Position numbers and translations under genes: made by a program. From JBCBDX01 sp038529265 (GTDB lineage: Bacteria; Pseudomonadota; Alphaproteobacteria; Rhizobiales; Rhizobiaceae), in NCBI GenBank assembly GCA_038529265.1, contig JBCBDX010000003.1:248001-312000 (forward strand): a DNA stretch of 64,000 bases, given 5' to 3'. The notes under the pieces were generated by a model. It was not told where the DNA came from. It was given only the letters and a program-made list of their open reading frames with translations, and searched no databases. Of this stretch, positions 1 through 7,649 are shown piece by piece (the first letter of the stretch is position 1; each line of letters opens with the position of its first letter).

Positions 1-1179
1 AGTGATGATGATGCATTCGGCATCGCTGACGGCACCTGTGGGAACCAGATCACTAAGCAGTGTCCTATGGTCAGCGACTGGGACTTTTTCAACCATCGCC
101 TCCACAACGTTTTGAATGCCATTGTTGCGCAGCAGCATGTGGCCATAAGGATTGTAGAGATATTTACGAAAGCTTTCTTCGCGGATGACGCCAACAGGCT
201 CACATTGTCCGTTTAAGACGGGCAGAACACGAAGACCCGTGTTGCTTTTGAAGTGCTCTATGATGCCGTCAGCGCCGTCCCCGATTTCTGTATAGGGGAG
301 CAGATCGAGTGCGCTTGCAGCTTCTGCGGCTTTACGTGCTTGCTTATCGTTTGCCAGTTGCTGGAACCGCCCCGCAATTTCTGCGCTGCTTTCCGTCACG
401 TCGATTTGAGGTCTGCCCACAAAGTAACCTTGAGCGAAGTCGGCATTTAGGGTTTGGCAGGCGCGCAGCTCTGCTTGGCTTTCGATGCCTTCGGTGATGA
501 CACGCATGCCCAGCCGGTGAGCCAATTGAACGATACTGGTGACCAATTGATGTTTTCGTGCGTCCTGATCAATGCCCTCAATGAAAAAGCGATCAACCTT
601 GATAAGATCCGGTTCAAGCTCGTGCATGAACTTCAACTGTCCATGGCCTTTTCCGAAATCATCGATTGCGAAACGAACACACTTTGACTTTGCGTAGGTT
701 CGCACATCCACTGCGCTTTCGAGCATGGACACGTTGGTTTCGCCTGATAGTTCCAGGCACAGCTTTTCCGGTTGAACACCGGAGCCCTTGGCGATGACCA
801 GAAGCCGGTCTATGACCGTCCGTCCCTGATCTGAAAGCGTGCGTCCATCGACATTCAGGAAAATGTGTCGGTGCTCGGAACCATCCACGTCTGCGAGCTT
901 TACGCACGCTTTTTGCCAAAGACACAGTTCCAACTCCAACATGCATCCAAGTTCAGCGGCGAGATCATGCAGTTCTTTAGGGTTGTCGATCCCGAATTCT
1001 GCGGTGTTGCGAACAAGCGCTTCGTAAGCTTCGGTTGTACCTGAAGTGAGGTCGGCAATCGGTTGCAGCGCGACTTCGAGCTTGTCGTGCGCGCGTTGTA
1101 GGAACGAATGCGGGTTCATCGACTGGCATAGATCGCCCTGCTGCATTTTGGCCCCAAGTGTATTGCGCGAAGGCTGCAT
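1..1179 (-). CDS. EAL-domain cyclic-di-GMP phosphodiesterase with C-terminal CBS-like region (3' end beyond window)
   Basis: Reading the minus strand from an ATG at 1179 (alternative ATG at 1146) gives an open frame that runs off the window start. The EAL domain is clear: YEALVRN near the N-terminus, FLNVDGR, IDDFGKGHG, PDLIKVDR and EGIESQAE, ending in FAQGYFVGRP. These are the metal- and substrate-binding blocks of EAL phosphodiesterases, which hydrolyse cyclic-di-GMP to pGpG. The residues after the EAL domain (LRVLPVLNGQCEPVGVI) look like one CBS repeat, as in EAL-CBS-GGDEF proteins, so a GGDEF domain may follow outside the window. The usual ELTE is ELSG here. An AGG 9 nt upstream supports 1179. 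Confidence 0.85.
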   Translation of the reverse strand, partial: MQPSRNTLGAKMQQGDLCQSMNPHSFLQRAHDKLEVALQPIADLTSGTTEAYEALVRNTAEFGIDNPKELHDLAAELGCMLELELCLWQKACVKLADVDGSEHRHIFLNVDGRTLSDQGRTVIDRLLVIAKGSGVQPEKLCLELSGETNVSMLESAVDVRTYAKSKCVRFAIDDFGKGHGQLKFMHELEPDLIKVDRFFIEGIDQDARKHQLVTSIVQLAHRLGMRVITEGIESQAELRACQTLNADFAQGYFVGRPQIDVTESSAEIAGRFQQLANDKQARKAAEAASALDLLPYTEIGDGADGIIEHFKSNTGLRVLPVLNGQCEPVGVIREESFRKYLYNPYGHMLLRNNGIQNVVEAMVEKVPVADHRTLLSDLVPTGAVSDAECIIIT

Positions 1180-1311
1180 GGTTTGCAGCCTAAGGTTGAA
1201 AATACACTTTCATATCGGGCTTAATTGATTAATTTCGTGTTACGGATTGGCGCCTTTTGAGAAATATTTCGGATTTCTCATGCGTTTCAAATGATAAAGG
1301 TCATCAAGGCG

Positions 1312-2415
1312 TTAAACGTTAAACTTGAATAGCATTATATCGCCGTCCAGGACGATATATTCCTTGCCTTCATCGCGCGCTTTTCCCGCTTCCTTTGCCG
1401 GTGTCTCACCACCTAACTCGACATAATCATCATAGGCAATCGTTTGGGCTCTAATGAAGCCTTTTTCAAAGTCGGTATGGATTTGGCCAGCCGCTTGTGG
1501 TGCCTTTGATCCTTTTTTAACGGTCCATGCGCGTGCTTCTTTTGGGCCAGCGGTGAAAAATGTGATGAGATCAAGGAGTGCGTACCCCTCTCGGATCAGG
1601 CGATCAAGACCCGGCTCTTCCAAACCCAATGTGTCGAGAAACTCTCGTGCGTCTTCACCCTCCAGTTGCGCAATTTCTGCTTCAATAGCGGCAGATATAA
1701 CGACCGTTCGGGCACCTTGCTGGGCGGCCATTTGCGCCACTGCCTCCGATTTCTCGTTGCCGGTCGCCGCCTCGTCTTCTGCTACGTTGCAAACGTAGAG
1801 AACCGGCTTTGAGGTTAGCAAGTTAAGTGACCGTAGGATGCGGTGGTCTTCTTCCGCTATACCATCAAGCATTAAGCGAACCGGTTTGTCGTCGTTCAGC
1901 AGTGAGAGCGCTTCTTCCATGACAGGCAGGATTGTCAGGCTTTCCTTGTCTTTCCCCGTCGCTTTTTTACGTGTCTGTACAATCCGGCGTTCAAGGCTTT
2001 CCAGATCCGACAGCATCAGCTCCGTTTCCACCGTATCAGCGTCGGCGACCGGATCGATTTTGCCCTCGACATGGGTAATGTCATCATCTTCAAAGCAGCG
2101 CAGTACATGGATGATGGCATCGACTTCGCGTATGTTGGCCAGAAACTGGTTGCCCAAGCCTTCGCCCTTTGAAGCGCCGCGAACAAGCCCAGCGATATCA
2201 ACGAAATTGATGCGCGTTGGCACCACTTCCTTGGAAGCGGCGATGCCAGCGATCTGGCTAAGGCGCGGGTCGGGCACGGCAACTTCGCCGGTGTTGGGTT
2301 CAATGGTGCAAAACGGGTAGTTTGCCGCTTGCGCCGCTGCCGTTTTCGTCAGCGCGTTGAAAAGGGTCGACTTGCCCACATTTGGCAGGCCGACAATGCC
2401 GCATTTAAAACCCAT
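1312..2415 (-). CDS. ychF: Ribosome-binding ATPase YchF (Obg-like)
   Basis: A 367-residue protein, close to the family length of about 365. G1 P-loop GLPNVGKST lies at residues 8-16. In place of the GTPase NKxD motif it has NVAEDE, the NxxE form that makes YchF prefer ATP. The C-terminal third carries the TGS domain (AWTVKKGSKAPQAAG, DYVELGGE). Members bind ribosomes and affect start-codon selection and stress responses. The start at the MGFKCGIVG methionine was chosen although the frame stays open 56 codons upstream, because the family begins here. The gene is divergent from the RluA-type gene, 137 bp away. Confidence 0.95.
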   Translation of the reverse strand: MGFKCGIVGLPNVGKSTLFNALTKTAAAQAANYPFCTIEPNTGEVAVPDPRLSQIAGIAASKEVVPTRINFVDIAGLVRGASKGEGLGNQFLANIREVDAIIHVLRCFEDDDITHVEGKIDPVADADTVETELMLSDLESLERRIVQTRKKATGKDKESLTILPVMEEALSLLNDDKPVRLMLDGIAEEDHRILRSLNLLTSKPVLYVCNVAEDEAATGNEKSEAVAQMAAQQGARTVVISAAIEAEIAQLEGEDAREFLDTLGLEEPGLDRLIREGYALLDLITFFTAGPKEARAWTVKKGSKAPQAAGQIHTDFEKGFIRAQTIAYDDYVELGGETPAKEAGKARDEGKEYIVLDGDIMLFKFNV

Positions 2416-2552
2416 ATTGAAATGCCATTTATTTGTTCGACTGGCGGCGGTTTGCACCCGGAGGGGGCGTATGGTCAAGCACCAACTCGGAGACAATTGT
2501 CGCTCGAGTTGGCTGCTGGACAATTGCCGGGTTTCCATGCTGTTGCTTGGAA

Positions 2553-3212
2553 ATGGCTCAACCGCAGTTTCAATATAATCCACCCGTAGGTGAGCTGCAG
2601 GTTCATCACGCTGATCAGCACATTGTGGTGGTGGAAAAGCCCGCCGGTTTGCTTTCTGTGCCGGGCAGGGCAGTTGATCATGCGGACTGTGTTGAAGCCC
2701 GTGTTAGACACCAGTTTCCCGGTGCGGCAATTGTTCACCGGCTTGATCTGGACACGTCCGGCCTGATGGTCCTGGCTTTACACCGAGATGCCCATCGCAA
2801 CCTCAGCGCCCAGTTTGAACGCCGAGTGGTGGCCAAACGCTATGTAGCGCGCGTTTGGGGTCAACCCGCTTCGCCGTGCGGCACCAGTTTGCAGCCGCTG
2901 CGATGTGATTGGGCGCGGCGTCCGCGTCAGATGGTGGACTACGCGCTGGGAAAAGCCGCCGAAACGCGTTGGGAGGTGATTGAGTCCGGAGAGAAGACTA
3001 CGCTTGTCGCGCTTTATCCGCGGACCGGACGCTCACATCAACTGCGCGTTCACATGGCTGAAGTCGGCCATCCCATTTTGGGCGACCGGTTTTATGCGCA
3101 TGCTGACGCTTTGGCGATGAGCGATCGCCTTTTGTTGCATGCTGAAAAACTTGCTTTCACGCATCCTGCGAGGGGTGAGTTGGCGACGTTTGAAAGTCAG
3201 GTCGACTTTTAG
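2553..3212 (+). CDS. RluA-family RNA pseudouridine synthase
   Basis: A 219-residue protein with the RluA signature HRLDLDTSGL at residues 62-71; Asp65 is the predicted catalytic aspartate that attacks uridine. Other family blocks are VEKPAGLLSVPG near the N-terminus and RTGRSHQLRVHM near the C-terminus. There is no N-terminal S4 domain, so it resembles the short RluA type acting on 23S rRNA or tRNA; the exact target cannot be told from sequence. The frame is open further upstream to 2433, but the ATG at 2553 matches the family N-terminus. It runs divergently from ychF. Confidence 0.9.
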   Translation: MAQPQFQYNPPVGELQVHHADQHIVVVEKPAGLLSVPGRAVDHADCVEARVRHQFPGAAIVHRLDLDTSGLMVLALHRDAHRNLSAQFERRVVAKRYVARVWGQPASPCGTSLQPLRCDWARRPRQMVDYALGKAAETRWEVIESGEKTTLVALYPRTGRSHQLRVHMAEVGHPILGDRFYAHADALAMSDRLLLHAEKLAFTHPARGELATFESQVDF

Positions 3213-3250
3213 GTGCCATAATGGTTCGCGCAGTCGCCGGATACTCAGCC

Positions 3251-4717
3251 CTATGTCACGGTGAACTGCCCCATCATGCCGCAATCCTCATGTTCAAGAA
3301 TGTGACAATGATACATGTAGGGTGTTTCTTCAGTTGCCTCATAATCAAAGCGCACGAGCACCTCAGACCAGCCTTCTTCAACATGAACCATGTCCTTCCA
3401 ACCCGCTGCATAGGAGGGGGGTGGGCCATCATTTTGTGACAGGATGCGAAATGAGCAGCCGTGAATGTGAAATGGGTGCAACATGTCATCAACGGAAATG
3501 CGCCAAATCTCAGTGTCACCTTTGCGAACGCGTTCATCGATCCGGTCCATCTTCATGGGCTGGCCATTGATGGCCATAGCGCCGCCTCCACAGATATTGC
3601 CCCACGCAAGAGCGAGCGCTGCGAGGTCCGCACCGGTATCCATTTGCAGGGAGAACTCGCGTGTGACGGTCGCTTCTGATGGATCGGGAGGTGATAAGTT
3701 GGCGAGGCTTTGCGGCATTGAGCCATCAAAACCTTGAGTATCTGTTCGGCGCAGTTCCAATGCGGTTTGAGCCTGCCCGCCACCAAACCAATTGGCAAAG
3801 AACCCGTTTTGCTCTCCACCCAAATTAACTAGCAGGCTGTTTAGATCGGTTGTCCGCATATCGATGAGGACTTCATACCGCTCGCCAGGAGACAGCAGGA
3901 TCGCATCCATTTGGACAGGTGAAGATAGAAACCCGCCTTCTGTCGCAATGACCGTGATTGGGCCGTTTTGCATGGATAGTTCGAGGAAGCGGGCATTGCA
4001 GGCATTCAGAACGCGCAAGCGCACAAGGCCAGTCGGCACGTCTTGGCCAACTGGTGCAATGGCTCCATTGACGACGAGTGTTTCACCCTGAAACCCGTCT
4101 TCAAAGACTTCACCGGTTAGCTCATAGGTCATGCGTCCCGCTCCATCGAACGCCTTGTCTTGCAAGACCAGCGTGAAGTCATCGACGCCGTAGGTTTTTG
4201 GCAGATCCGCCGACAGGCTTGCATCGTCTTCAACGAGTAGCACACCAGCAAGCCCCATGTAGGTTTGCCGCGCCGTTGTGCCATGCGTGTGAGAGTGAAA
4301 CCAATTCATGGAAGCGCGTTGTACAATGGGGACGTCTGGCGACCACACCGCGCCATCCTCAATTTCCTGATGCGGTCCGCCATCGACCGCGCCGGGTACG
4401 TGCAACCCGTGCCAGTGAATGGCAACTTTCTCACCGATATTGTTGGCGACATCAAAAGGTAGCGTTTGGCCCTGTTTCACGCGAATGACCGGCCCCAGAT
4501 AATCGTTGTTGATGCCAAATGTCTCGCTTTGAGCACCATTGCCAAAATCATGCGTGCCCGGGTTCAGCGCAAGTGGGATACGCTGGTCAATACCATTGTT
4601 GAGATCATTCATCGCCATGATTGGCAGCGGCCGAATGGGTGTTTGCGCCCATGAAAAACCACCGCCGGCAACTATCACTCCAGTGCCTGCTGCCTTAAGA
4701 AAGTCCCGCCGATCCAT
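3251..4717 (-). CDS. Tat-exported multicopper oxidase
   Basis: A 488-residue oxidase with all four copper-ligand blocks: HWHGLHVPG at 101-109, HSHTHG at 141-146, HPFHIHG near 430 and HCHILEHEDCGMM near 470. The N-terminus MDRRDFLKAAG followed by a hydrophobic stretch is a twin-arginine signal, so the enzyme is exported folded with copper. The layout fits CueO/laccase-like three-domain enzymes that oxidise Cu(I), Fe(II) or phenols with O2. No methionine-rich CueO insert is visible. It faces a divergent MarR gene, and two palindromes lie between them, suggesting repression by that regulator. Confidence 0.92.
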   Translation of the reverse strand: MDRRDFLKAAGTGVIVAGGGFSWAQTPIRPLPIMAMNDLNNGIDQRIPLALNPGTHDFGNGAQSETFGINNDYLGPVIRVKQGQTLPFDVANNIGEKVAIHWHGLHVPGAVDGGPHQEIEDGAVWSPDVPIVQRASMNWFHSHTHGTTARQTYMGLAGVLLVEDDASLSADLPKTYGVDDFTLVLQDKAFDGAGRMTYELTGEVFEDGFQGETLVVNGAIAPVGQDVPTGLVRLRVLNACNARFLELSMQNGPITVIATEGGFLSSPVQMDAILLSPGERYEVLIDMRTTDLNSLLVNLGGEQNGFFANWFGGGQAQTALELRRTDTQGFDGSMPQSLANLSPPDPSEATVTREFSLQMDTGADLAALALAWGNICGGGAMAINGQPMKMDRIDERVRKGDTEIWRISVDDMLHPFHIHGCSFRILSQNDGPPPSYAAGWKDMVHVEEGWSEVLVRFDYEATEETPYMYHCHILEHEDCGMMGQFTVT

Positions 4718-4731
4718 TGAAGCGCTCCAGT

Positions 4732-4753
4732 TTTATCAACTAAGGTTGATAAA
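4732..4753. promoter_or_regulatory. Palindromic operator 1 between the multicopper oxidase and MarR genes
   Basis: Perfect 9-bp arms TTTATCAAC and GTTGATAAA separated by 4 bp, 15 bp upstream of the multicopper oxidase start codon. A second related palindrome lies 37 bp further on (centre to centre). The size and symmetry fit a MarR dimer site. Confidence 0.65.
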
Positions 4754-4768
4754 GGCACCTAAAGGTAG

Positions 4769-4790
4769 TTTGTCAATCTTGATTGATAAA
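4769..4790. promoter_or_regulatory. Palindromic operator 2 upstream of the MarR gene
   Basis: Arms TTTGTCAATC and GATTGATAAA match at 9 of 10 positions around a 2-bp centre, giving a 22-bp site of the same length as operator 1. It lies 43 bp before the ATG at 4833, which fits autoregulation together with control of the divergent oxidase gene. Confidence 0.6.
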
Positions 4791-4832
4791 AAAGATCATC
4801 AGTTCCTGGCGCAGAACATCAAAGGCCTAATG

Positions 4833-5222
4833 ATGACGCTCATTGCGCAATGGAATGAGCAGATGGATGAAGCGCGCGCTCATACCGAGTTTGCTTCAGT
4901 GCGCGCCTCAGATATTCGCGTTTTCGCGCAGTTGCGAGGGCGCGATGTTAAGCTGTCTCAAATTCACAGGGAGATGGGTTTTTCGCGCCAGGCCGCACAA
5001 CAAGCGATTGATCGTCTGGTTGAGCAGGGTATGTTGCGTGTCGAGCCATTGCCTGACAGTAAACGCGATAAGATCGTGTTGATCACGGAAAAAGGTCAGC
5101 GCTGGCGTTCGATTGCTGCCGCTCAAATCAAAGACATTGAGATGAAGTGCGAGCAGGTAATTGGCGCGGAAGGAACTGAACAGTTGCGGCAGTACCTGAT
5201 TGCTCTGTTGGGGGATCACTAA
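4833..5222 (+). CDS. MarR-family transcriptional regulator
   Basis: The central winged-helix region (LSQIHREMGFSRQAAQQAIDRLVEQGMLRVEPLPDSKRDK) has the MarR layout: recognition helix followed by a beta wing carrying Asp and Arg. An open frame extends far upstream, but AAAGG at 4821 sits 7 nt before the ATG at 4833 (also 4830). TTG codons at 4770 and 4779 are alternatives that would restore a slightly longer N-terminal helix; both lie inside operator 2. It probably represses the divergent multicopper oxidase; the ligand is unknown. Confidence 0.8.
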   Translation: MTLIAQWNEQMDEARAHTEFASVRASDIRVFAQLRGRDVKLSQIHREMGFSRQAAQQAIDRLVEQGMLRVEPLPDSKRDKIVLITEKGQRWRSIAAAQIKDIEMKCEQVIGAEGTEQLRQYLIALLGDH

Positions 5223-5229
5223 ATACGAT

Positions 5230-5264
5230 TTCGAGGCCACCATCGAGTGGTCCATGGCCTCGAA
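5230..5264. terminator. Stem-loop between convergent MarR and DUF1772 genes
   Basis: Arms TTCGAGGCCA and TGGCCTCGAA (10 bp, perfect) around a 15-nt loop lie between two convergent stop codons. There is no long T run on either side, so this is a candidate bidirectional terminator rather than a textbook one. Confidence 0.5.
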
Positions 5265-5280
5265 TATCATTTGGTTCTTG

Positions 5281-5766
5281 TTACAGTTCCGTCAGCGCTG
5301 AAAGCAGCAAGGCTGCAGCCAGAATACATGCACCGCCGCGTACGCTGTTCCACCAAGTCCATTGCGGCAGGTAGGTGTTTTGCCAAAAGGTGCTTGTTGC
5401 GGCGTCGGCAAGGTTCATTTTCGCCAAACGTTCGTTGAGCGGGACGTTGTAGGCGATCGTGACACCGAAACAGCCAACGACATAAAATAAGCCCGCCGCT
5501 GCGAGAACTGTGCCGGTATTATCCCCAATGGCGATCAGGCCGTAAAGCGCGATGCCGACGGAGACGGGTGCCAAGCCAAGAAACAGCATCATGAATATCC
5601 AACGAAACACTTCGCGGTTGATGACTTGCATGGCTTCAACGCCGCCGGTGCCGGAGGTGCGTGCAAGCGAACGCATGATGAAATCGGAAAAGGCGATGAA
5701 AATGCCACCCACAAGTGCATAGGCAATGATGGTGAACTGGATGAGGATTGGGAAGAGATCAGGCAT
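5281..5766 (-). CDS. DUF1772 (anthrone oxygenase-like) membrane protein
   Basis: A 161-residue integral membrane protein with about four hydrophobic segments (near 6-28, 54-75, 82-103, 139-158). The family block is YNVPLNERLAK with a preceding FxxG motif, as in DUF1772 proteins, some of which are annotated anthrone oxygenases; the activity here is unproven. It lies 65 bp downstream of the NmrA-type gene on the same strand with no terminator between, so the two are likely co-transcribed under the AraC-type operator at 6722-6759. Confidence 0.8.
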   Translation of the reverse strand: MPDLFPILIQFTIIAYALVGGIFIAFSDFIMRSLARTSGTGGVEAMQVINREVFRWIFMMLFLGLAPVSVGIALYGLIAIGDNTGTVLAAAGLFYVVGCFGVTIAYNVPLNERLAKMNLADAATSTFWQNTYLPQWTWWNSVRGGACILAAALLLSALTEL

Positions 5767-5831
5767 GGGTCATTTTCCTTGATAGACAATGATCAAAGGG
5801 GGGAGGCGCGCCTCCCCGATTTTATGCAGGG

Positions 5832-6662
5832 TCAGGCTGCCAGGTTCCAAGCACCGAGCTGTGCTGCTGTGTGCGCATAGTCAGCAAAGCTGCGTGGTTC
5901 TCGGCCGAGCGCCCGTTGAACGCCATCGGCAAGATGGGCGTTGCGGCCGTCCAACGTTTCGCGTGCAATGGCCGTGAACACGTCAGCGACGAAATCTCCG
6001 CCGGATTGGGCCACGTTGGCGTGGAAATCTTCAAAGCTAATCGGCAAATGCTGGATTGACCGGCCCAGCTCGTCTGACAGGATGTTGGCCATGTCAGCGA
6101 AAGTGAGGAGTTGGGGGCCGGTGACTTCATAGACTTCGCCAACGTGCCGGCCATCTGTCAATGCGGCGACCACAACGTCGGCAATGTCGTCGATGTCGAT
6201 GATGGGTTCGACCATTTCGCCGCCCGGCATGGGTAAGACACCGCCAAGGATCGGGTCGCGCAGATAGCCTTCGGAAAAGTTCTGGGCAAACCAAGCTGCC
6301 CGCACAACTGTGAACGGAATACCGGAGGCTTTGATCACTTCTTCACCGCGTCCGGCATGGTATTCGCCGCGACCTGACAAAAGGACAATTTTACTCAAGC
6401 CAATTTTCTTGGCCGTCACGCAAAGCGCTTGAAGTTTTTCAATGGCACCCGGAAATGCCAGGTCCGGGAAGTAGGTCACATAGGCGGCCTGAACGCCTGT
6501 TAGCGCAGGCGCCCAAGTTTCCGAATTTTCCCAGTCAAAAGGGATTGCTGATTTGCGAGATCCGCGACGCACGTATTGGCCGAGTGCTTCCAGCTTATTG
6601 GCAACGCGCGAGCCGGTTTTGCCGGTTGCGCCGATAACGAGGATGGGTTGGTTGGATTTCAT
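5832..6662 (-). CDS. NmrA-type NAD(P)-binding reductase
   Basis: A 276-residue atypical short-chain dehydrogenase. The Rossmann motif GATGKTG is at residues 11-17, followed by strand-helix repeats; LSGRGEYHAGRGEE sits where the family has its active-site region, and EPIIDIDDIADVVVAAL is typical of NmrA/QorB proteins. Such proteins reduce quinones or sense NAD(P) state. It is the first gene of a likely two-gene unit with the DUF1772 gene. The 38-bp direct-repeat operator 60 bp upstream of the start is shared with two neighbouring units. Confidence 0.88.
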   Translation of the reverse strand: MKSNQPILVIGATGKTGSRVANKLEALGQYVRRGSRKSAIPFDWENSETWAPALTGVQAAYVTYFPDLAFPGAIEKLQALCVTAKKIGLSKIVLLSGRGEYHAGRGEEVIKASGIPFTVVRAAWFAQNFSEGYLRDPILGGVLPMPGGEMVEPIIDIDDIADVVVAALTDGRHVGEVYEVTGPQLLTFADMANILSDELGRSIQHLPISFEDFHANVAQSGGDFVADVFTAIARETLDGRNAHLADGVQRALGREPRSFADYAHTAAQLGAWNLAA

Positions 6663-6721
6663 GATTTAACTCCATGGTTTGATTGATGTCCAAGGAGTAG
6701 CGCTGACGGCATTTGCTGGTA

Positions 6722-6759
6722 TTGACCGAGTTGGCCAGTTTCTTGACCGCCGCCGCCAA
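6722..6759 (-). promoter_or_regulatory. AraC-type direct-repeat operator, copy 1 (upstream of NmrA-type gene)
   Basis: On the plus strand TTGAC at 6722 and GCCA at 6734 repeat exactly 21 bp later as TTGAC at 6743 and GCCAA at 6755. The same spacing (12 and 21 bp) occurs at 7123-7160 and 7602-7639. Two 21-bp-spaced, two-part half-sites are the usual architecture for an AraC/XylS activator dimer, and an AraC gene ends this block. Confidence 0.8.
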
Positions 6760-6802
6760 AAGACTTGCCGACGATGTTTCGAAATGGTCATGCCGGCTAC
6801 TG

Positions 6803-6834
6803 AAAAAGGCGATGCCGCGTTACAGCATCGCCTT
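6803..6834 (-). terminator. Rho-independent terminator after the 61-residue membrane protein gene
   Basis: Minus-strand hairpin with perfect 10-bp arms (AAGGCGATGC / GCATCGCCTT) and a 9-nt loop, followed by a run of T. It separates the small membrane protein gene from the NmrA-type unit, so the two need separate promoters. Confidence 0.85.
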
Positions 6835-6878
6835 AGCTCAATTTGTCTGAATGCCCCCGGCTTGATCGGGTTCCCAAC

Positions 6879-7064
6879 TTAAACAAAGCCCGTTGGCATG
6901 GTTGGAAAATAATAGGCTGTTGTCATGGTGGCGACGACGACTGACGGCACGATCGCAATGTAAAGCAAGCATTTGCCGAGCAGTTCCAATTGCGATGCAA
7001 GTCGGACATCGGCGATGCGAAACGCGGCTGGCAAAAGGTGACGTTCATTTGATTTGGTTTTCAT
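6879..7064 (-). CDS. Small membrane protein (61 aa) in the AraC-controlled block
   Basis: MKTKSNERHLL begins a 61-residue protein with a short basic N-terminus and one strong hydrophobic segment at about residues 29-50 (LLYIAIVPSVVVATMTTAYYF). A strong ribosome-binding site AAGGAG lies 8 nt before the ATG at 7064; a longer frame to 7160 was rejected because it crosses the operator. The gene has its own copy of the 38-bp operator (59 bp upstream) and its own terminator. No family was recognised. It may be a small transporter-associated or stress peptide, but nothing in the sequence says which. Confidence 0.7.
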   Translation of the reverse strand: MKTKSNERHLLPAAFRIADVRLASQLELLGKCLLYIAIVPSVVVATMTTAYYFPTMPTGFV

Positions 7065-7122
7065 GATGGGCTCCTTGGTTTCGTCGATGCTCAAGGAGTA
7101 GTCTTGACGTCGCTGTTTCGTA

Positions 7123-7160
7123 TTGACCAAATTCGCCAGTGTTTTGACAGCGGTCGCCAA
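7123..7160 (-). promoter_or_regulatory. AraC-type direct-repeat operator, copy 2 (upstream of the small membrane protein gene)
   Basis: TTGAC at 7123 and 7144 and GCCA at 7135 and 7156 keep the same 12-bp and 21-bp spacings as copies 1 and 3. Distance to the start codon is 59 bp, almost the same as the 60 bp in copy 1. A shared CTACTCCTTG block (minus strand) between operator and start in copies 1 and 2 may contain the -10 region. Confidence 0.8.
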
Positions 7161-7180
7161 CGGTCAACGCGTGTAGCGAT

Positions 7181-7210
7181 AAAAAAACGGCACCAAATTA
7201 TTGGTGCCGT
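7181..7210 (-). terminator. Rho-independent terminator after the DUF1330 gene
   Basis: Minus-strand hairpin ACGGCACCAA / TTGGTGCCGT with a 4-nt loop followed by seven T. It ends the DUF1330 transcript 40 bp after the stop codon. Confidence 0.9.
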
Positions 7211-7249
7211 CTTCAGCTTGGACGCAAATGTCCTTGGATCTGGCTCGTC

Positions 7250-7537
7250 TTATGCAGCTTCAAAAAGAGCAAAATCCATTTGGGCCGCAGATGACCTTAA
7301 GTCGGCAAGCGCTTTATACTCTGGTGAGTTGTACCAGCTGCGGGCCGTCTCGACATCGGGGAACCGTACCATGGCAACGCCTGGTACATTCCACTTGCCC
7401 AGGAGCGTTTCACTGTAGTGGCCGTGCATGACAAATTCTCCACCGTAGGTCTCCAGCGTTGGGCCTGCAGCTGCCGCATAGGCTTGCATTTTTTCAGCGT
7501 CTTGAATGGTGATGTTGGCAATTAGATAGGCGCTCAT
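7250..7537 (-). CDS. DUF1330 domain protein
   Basis: A 95-residue single-domain protein of the dimeric alpha/beta barrel fold. Family blocks are YLIANITIQDAEKMQAYAAA, VMHGHYSETLLGKW and VRFPDVETARSWYNSPEY. Its biochemical role is unknown; DUF1330 proteins often sit next to small-molecule stress genes. The frame is open to 7696 but GAAGGAG lies 6-7 nt before the ATG at 7537. It carries its own AraC-type operator 65 bp upstream and its own terminator, and lies directly downstream of the AraC gene. Confidence 0.9.
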   Translation of the reverse strand: MSAYLIANITIQDAEKMQAYAAAAGPTLETYGGEFVMHGHYSETLLGKWNVPGVAMVRFPDVETARSWYNSPEYKALADLRSSAAQMDFALFEAA

Positions 7538-7601
7538 TGGTGTCTCCTTCTTGTTCCATTTGAACGGTGACACCTTGGTTGCACGCGCGCATATCCCTTG
7601 C

Positions 7602-7639
7602 TTGACCCGCGCAGCCAGTCTTTTGACACTTGCCGCCAA
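7602..7639 (-). promoter_or_regulatory. AraC-type direct-repeat operator, copy 3 (upstream of the DUF1330 gene)
   Basis: TTGAC at 7602 and 7623 and GCCA at 7614 and 7635 repeat the spacings of copies 1 and 2. It occupies the gap between the AraC gene stop (7650) and the DUF1330 gene, showing that DUF1330 has its own promoter instead of read-through from the regulator. Confidence 0.8.
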
Positions 7640-7649
7640 ACCTTTGCGT

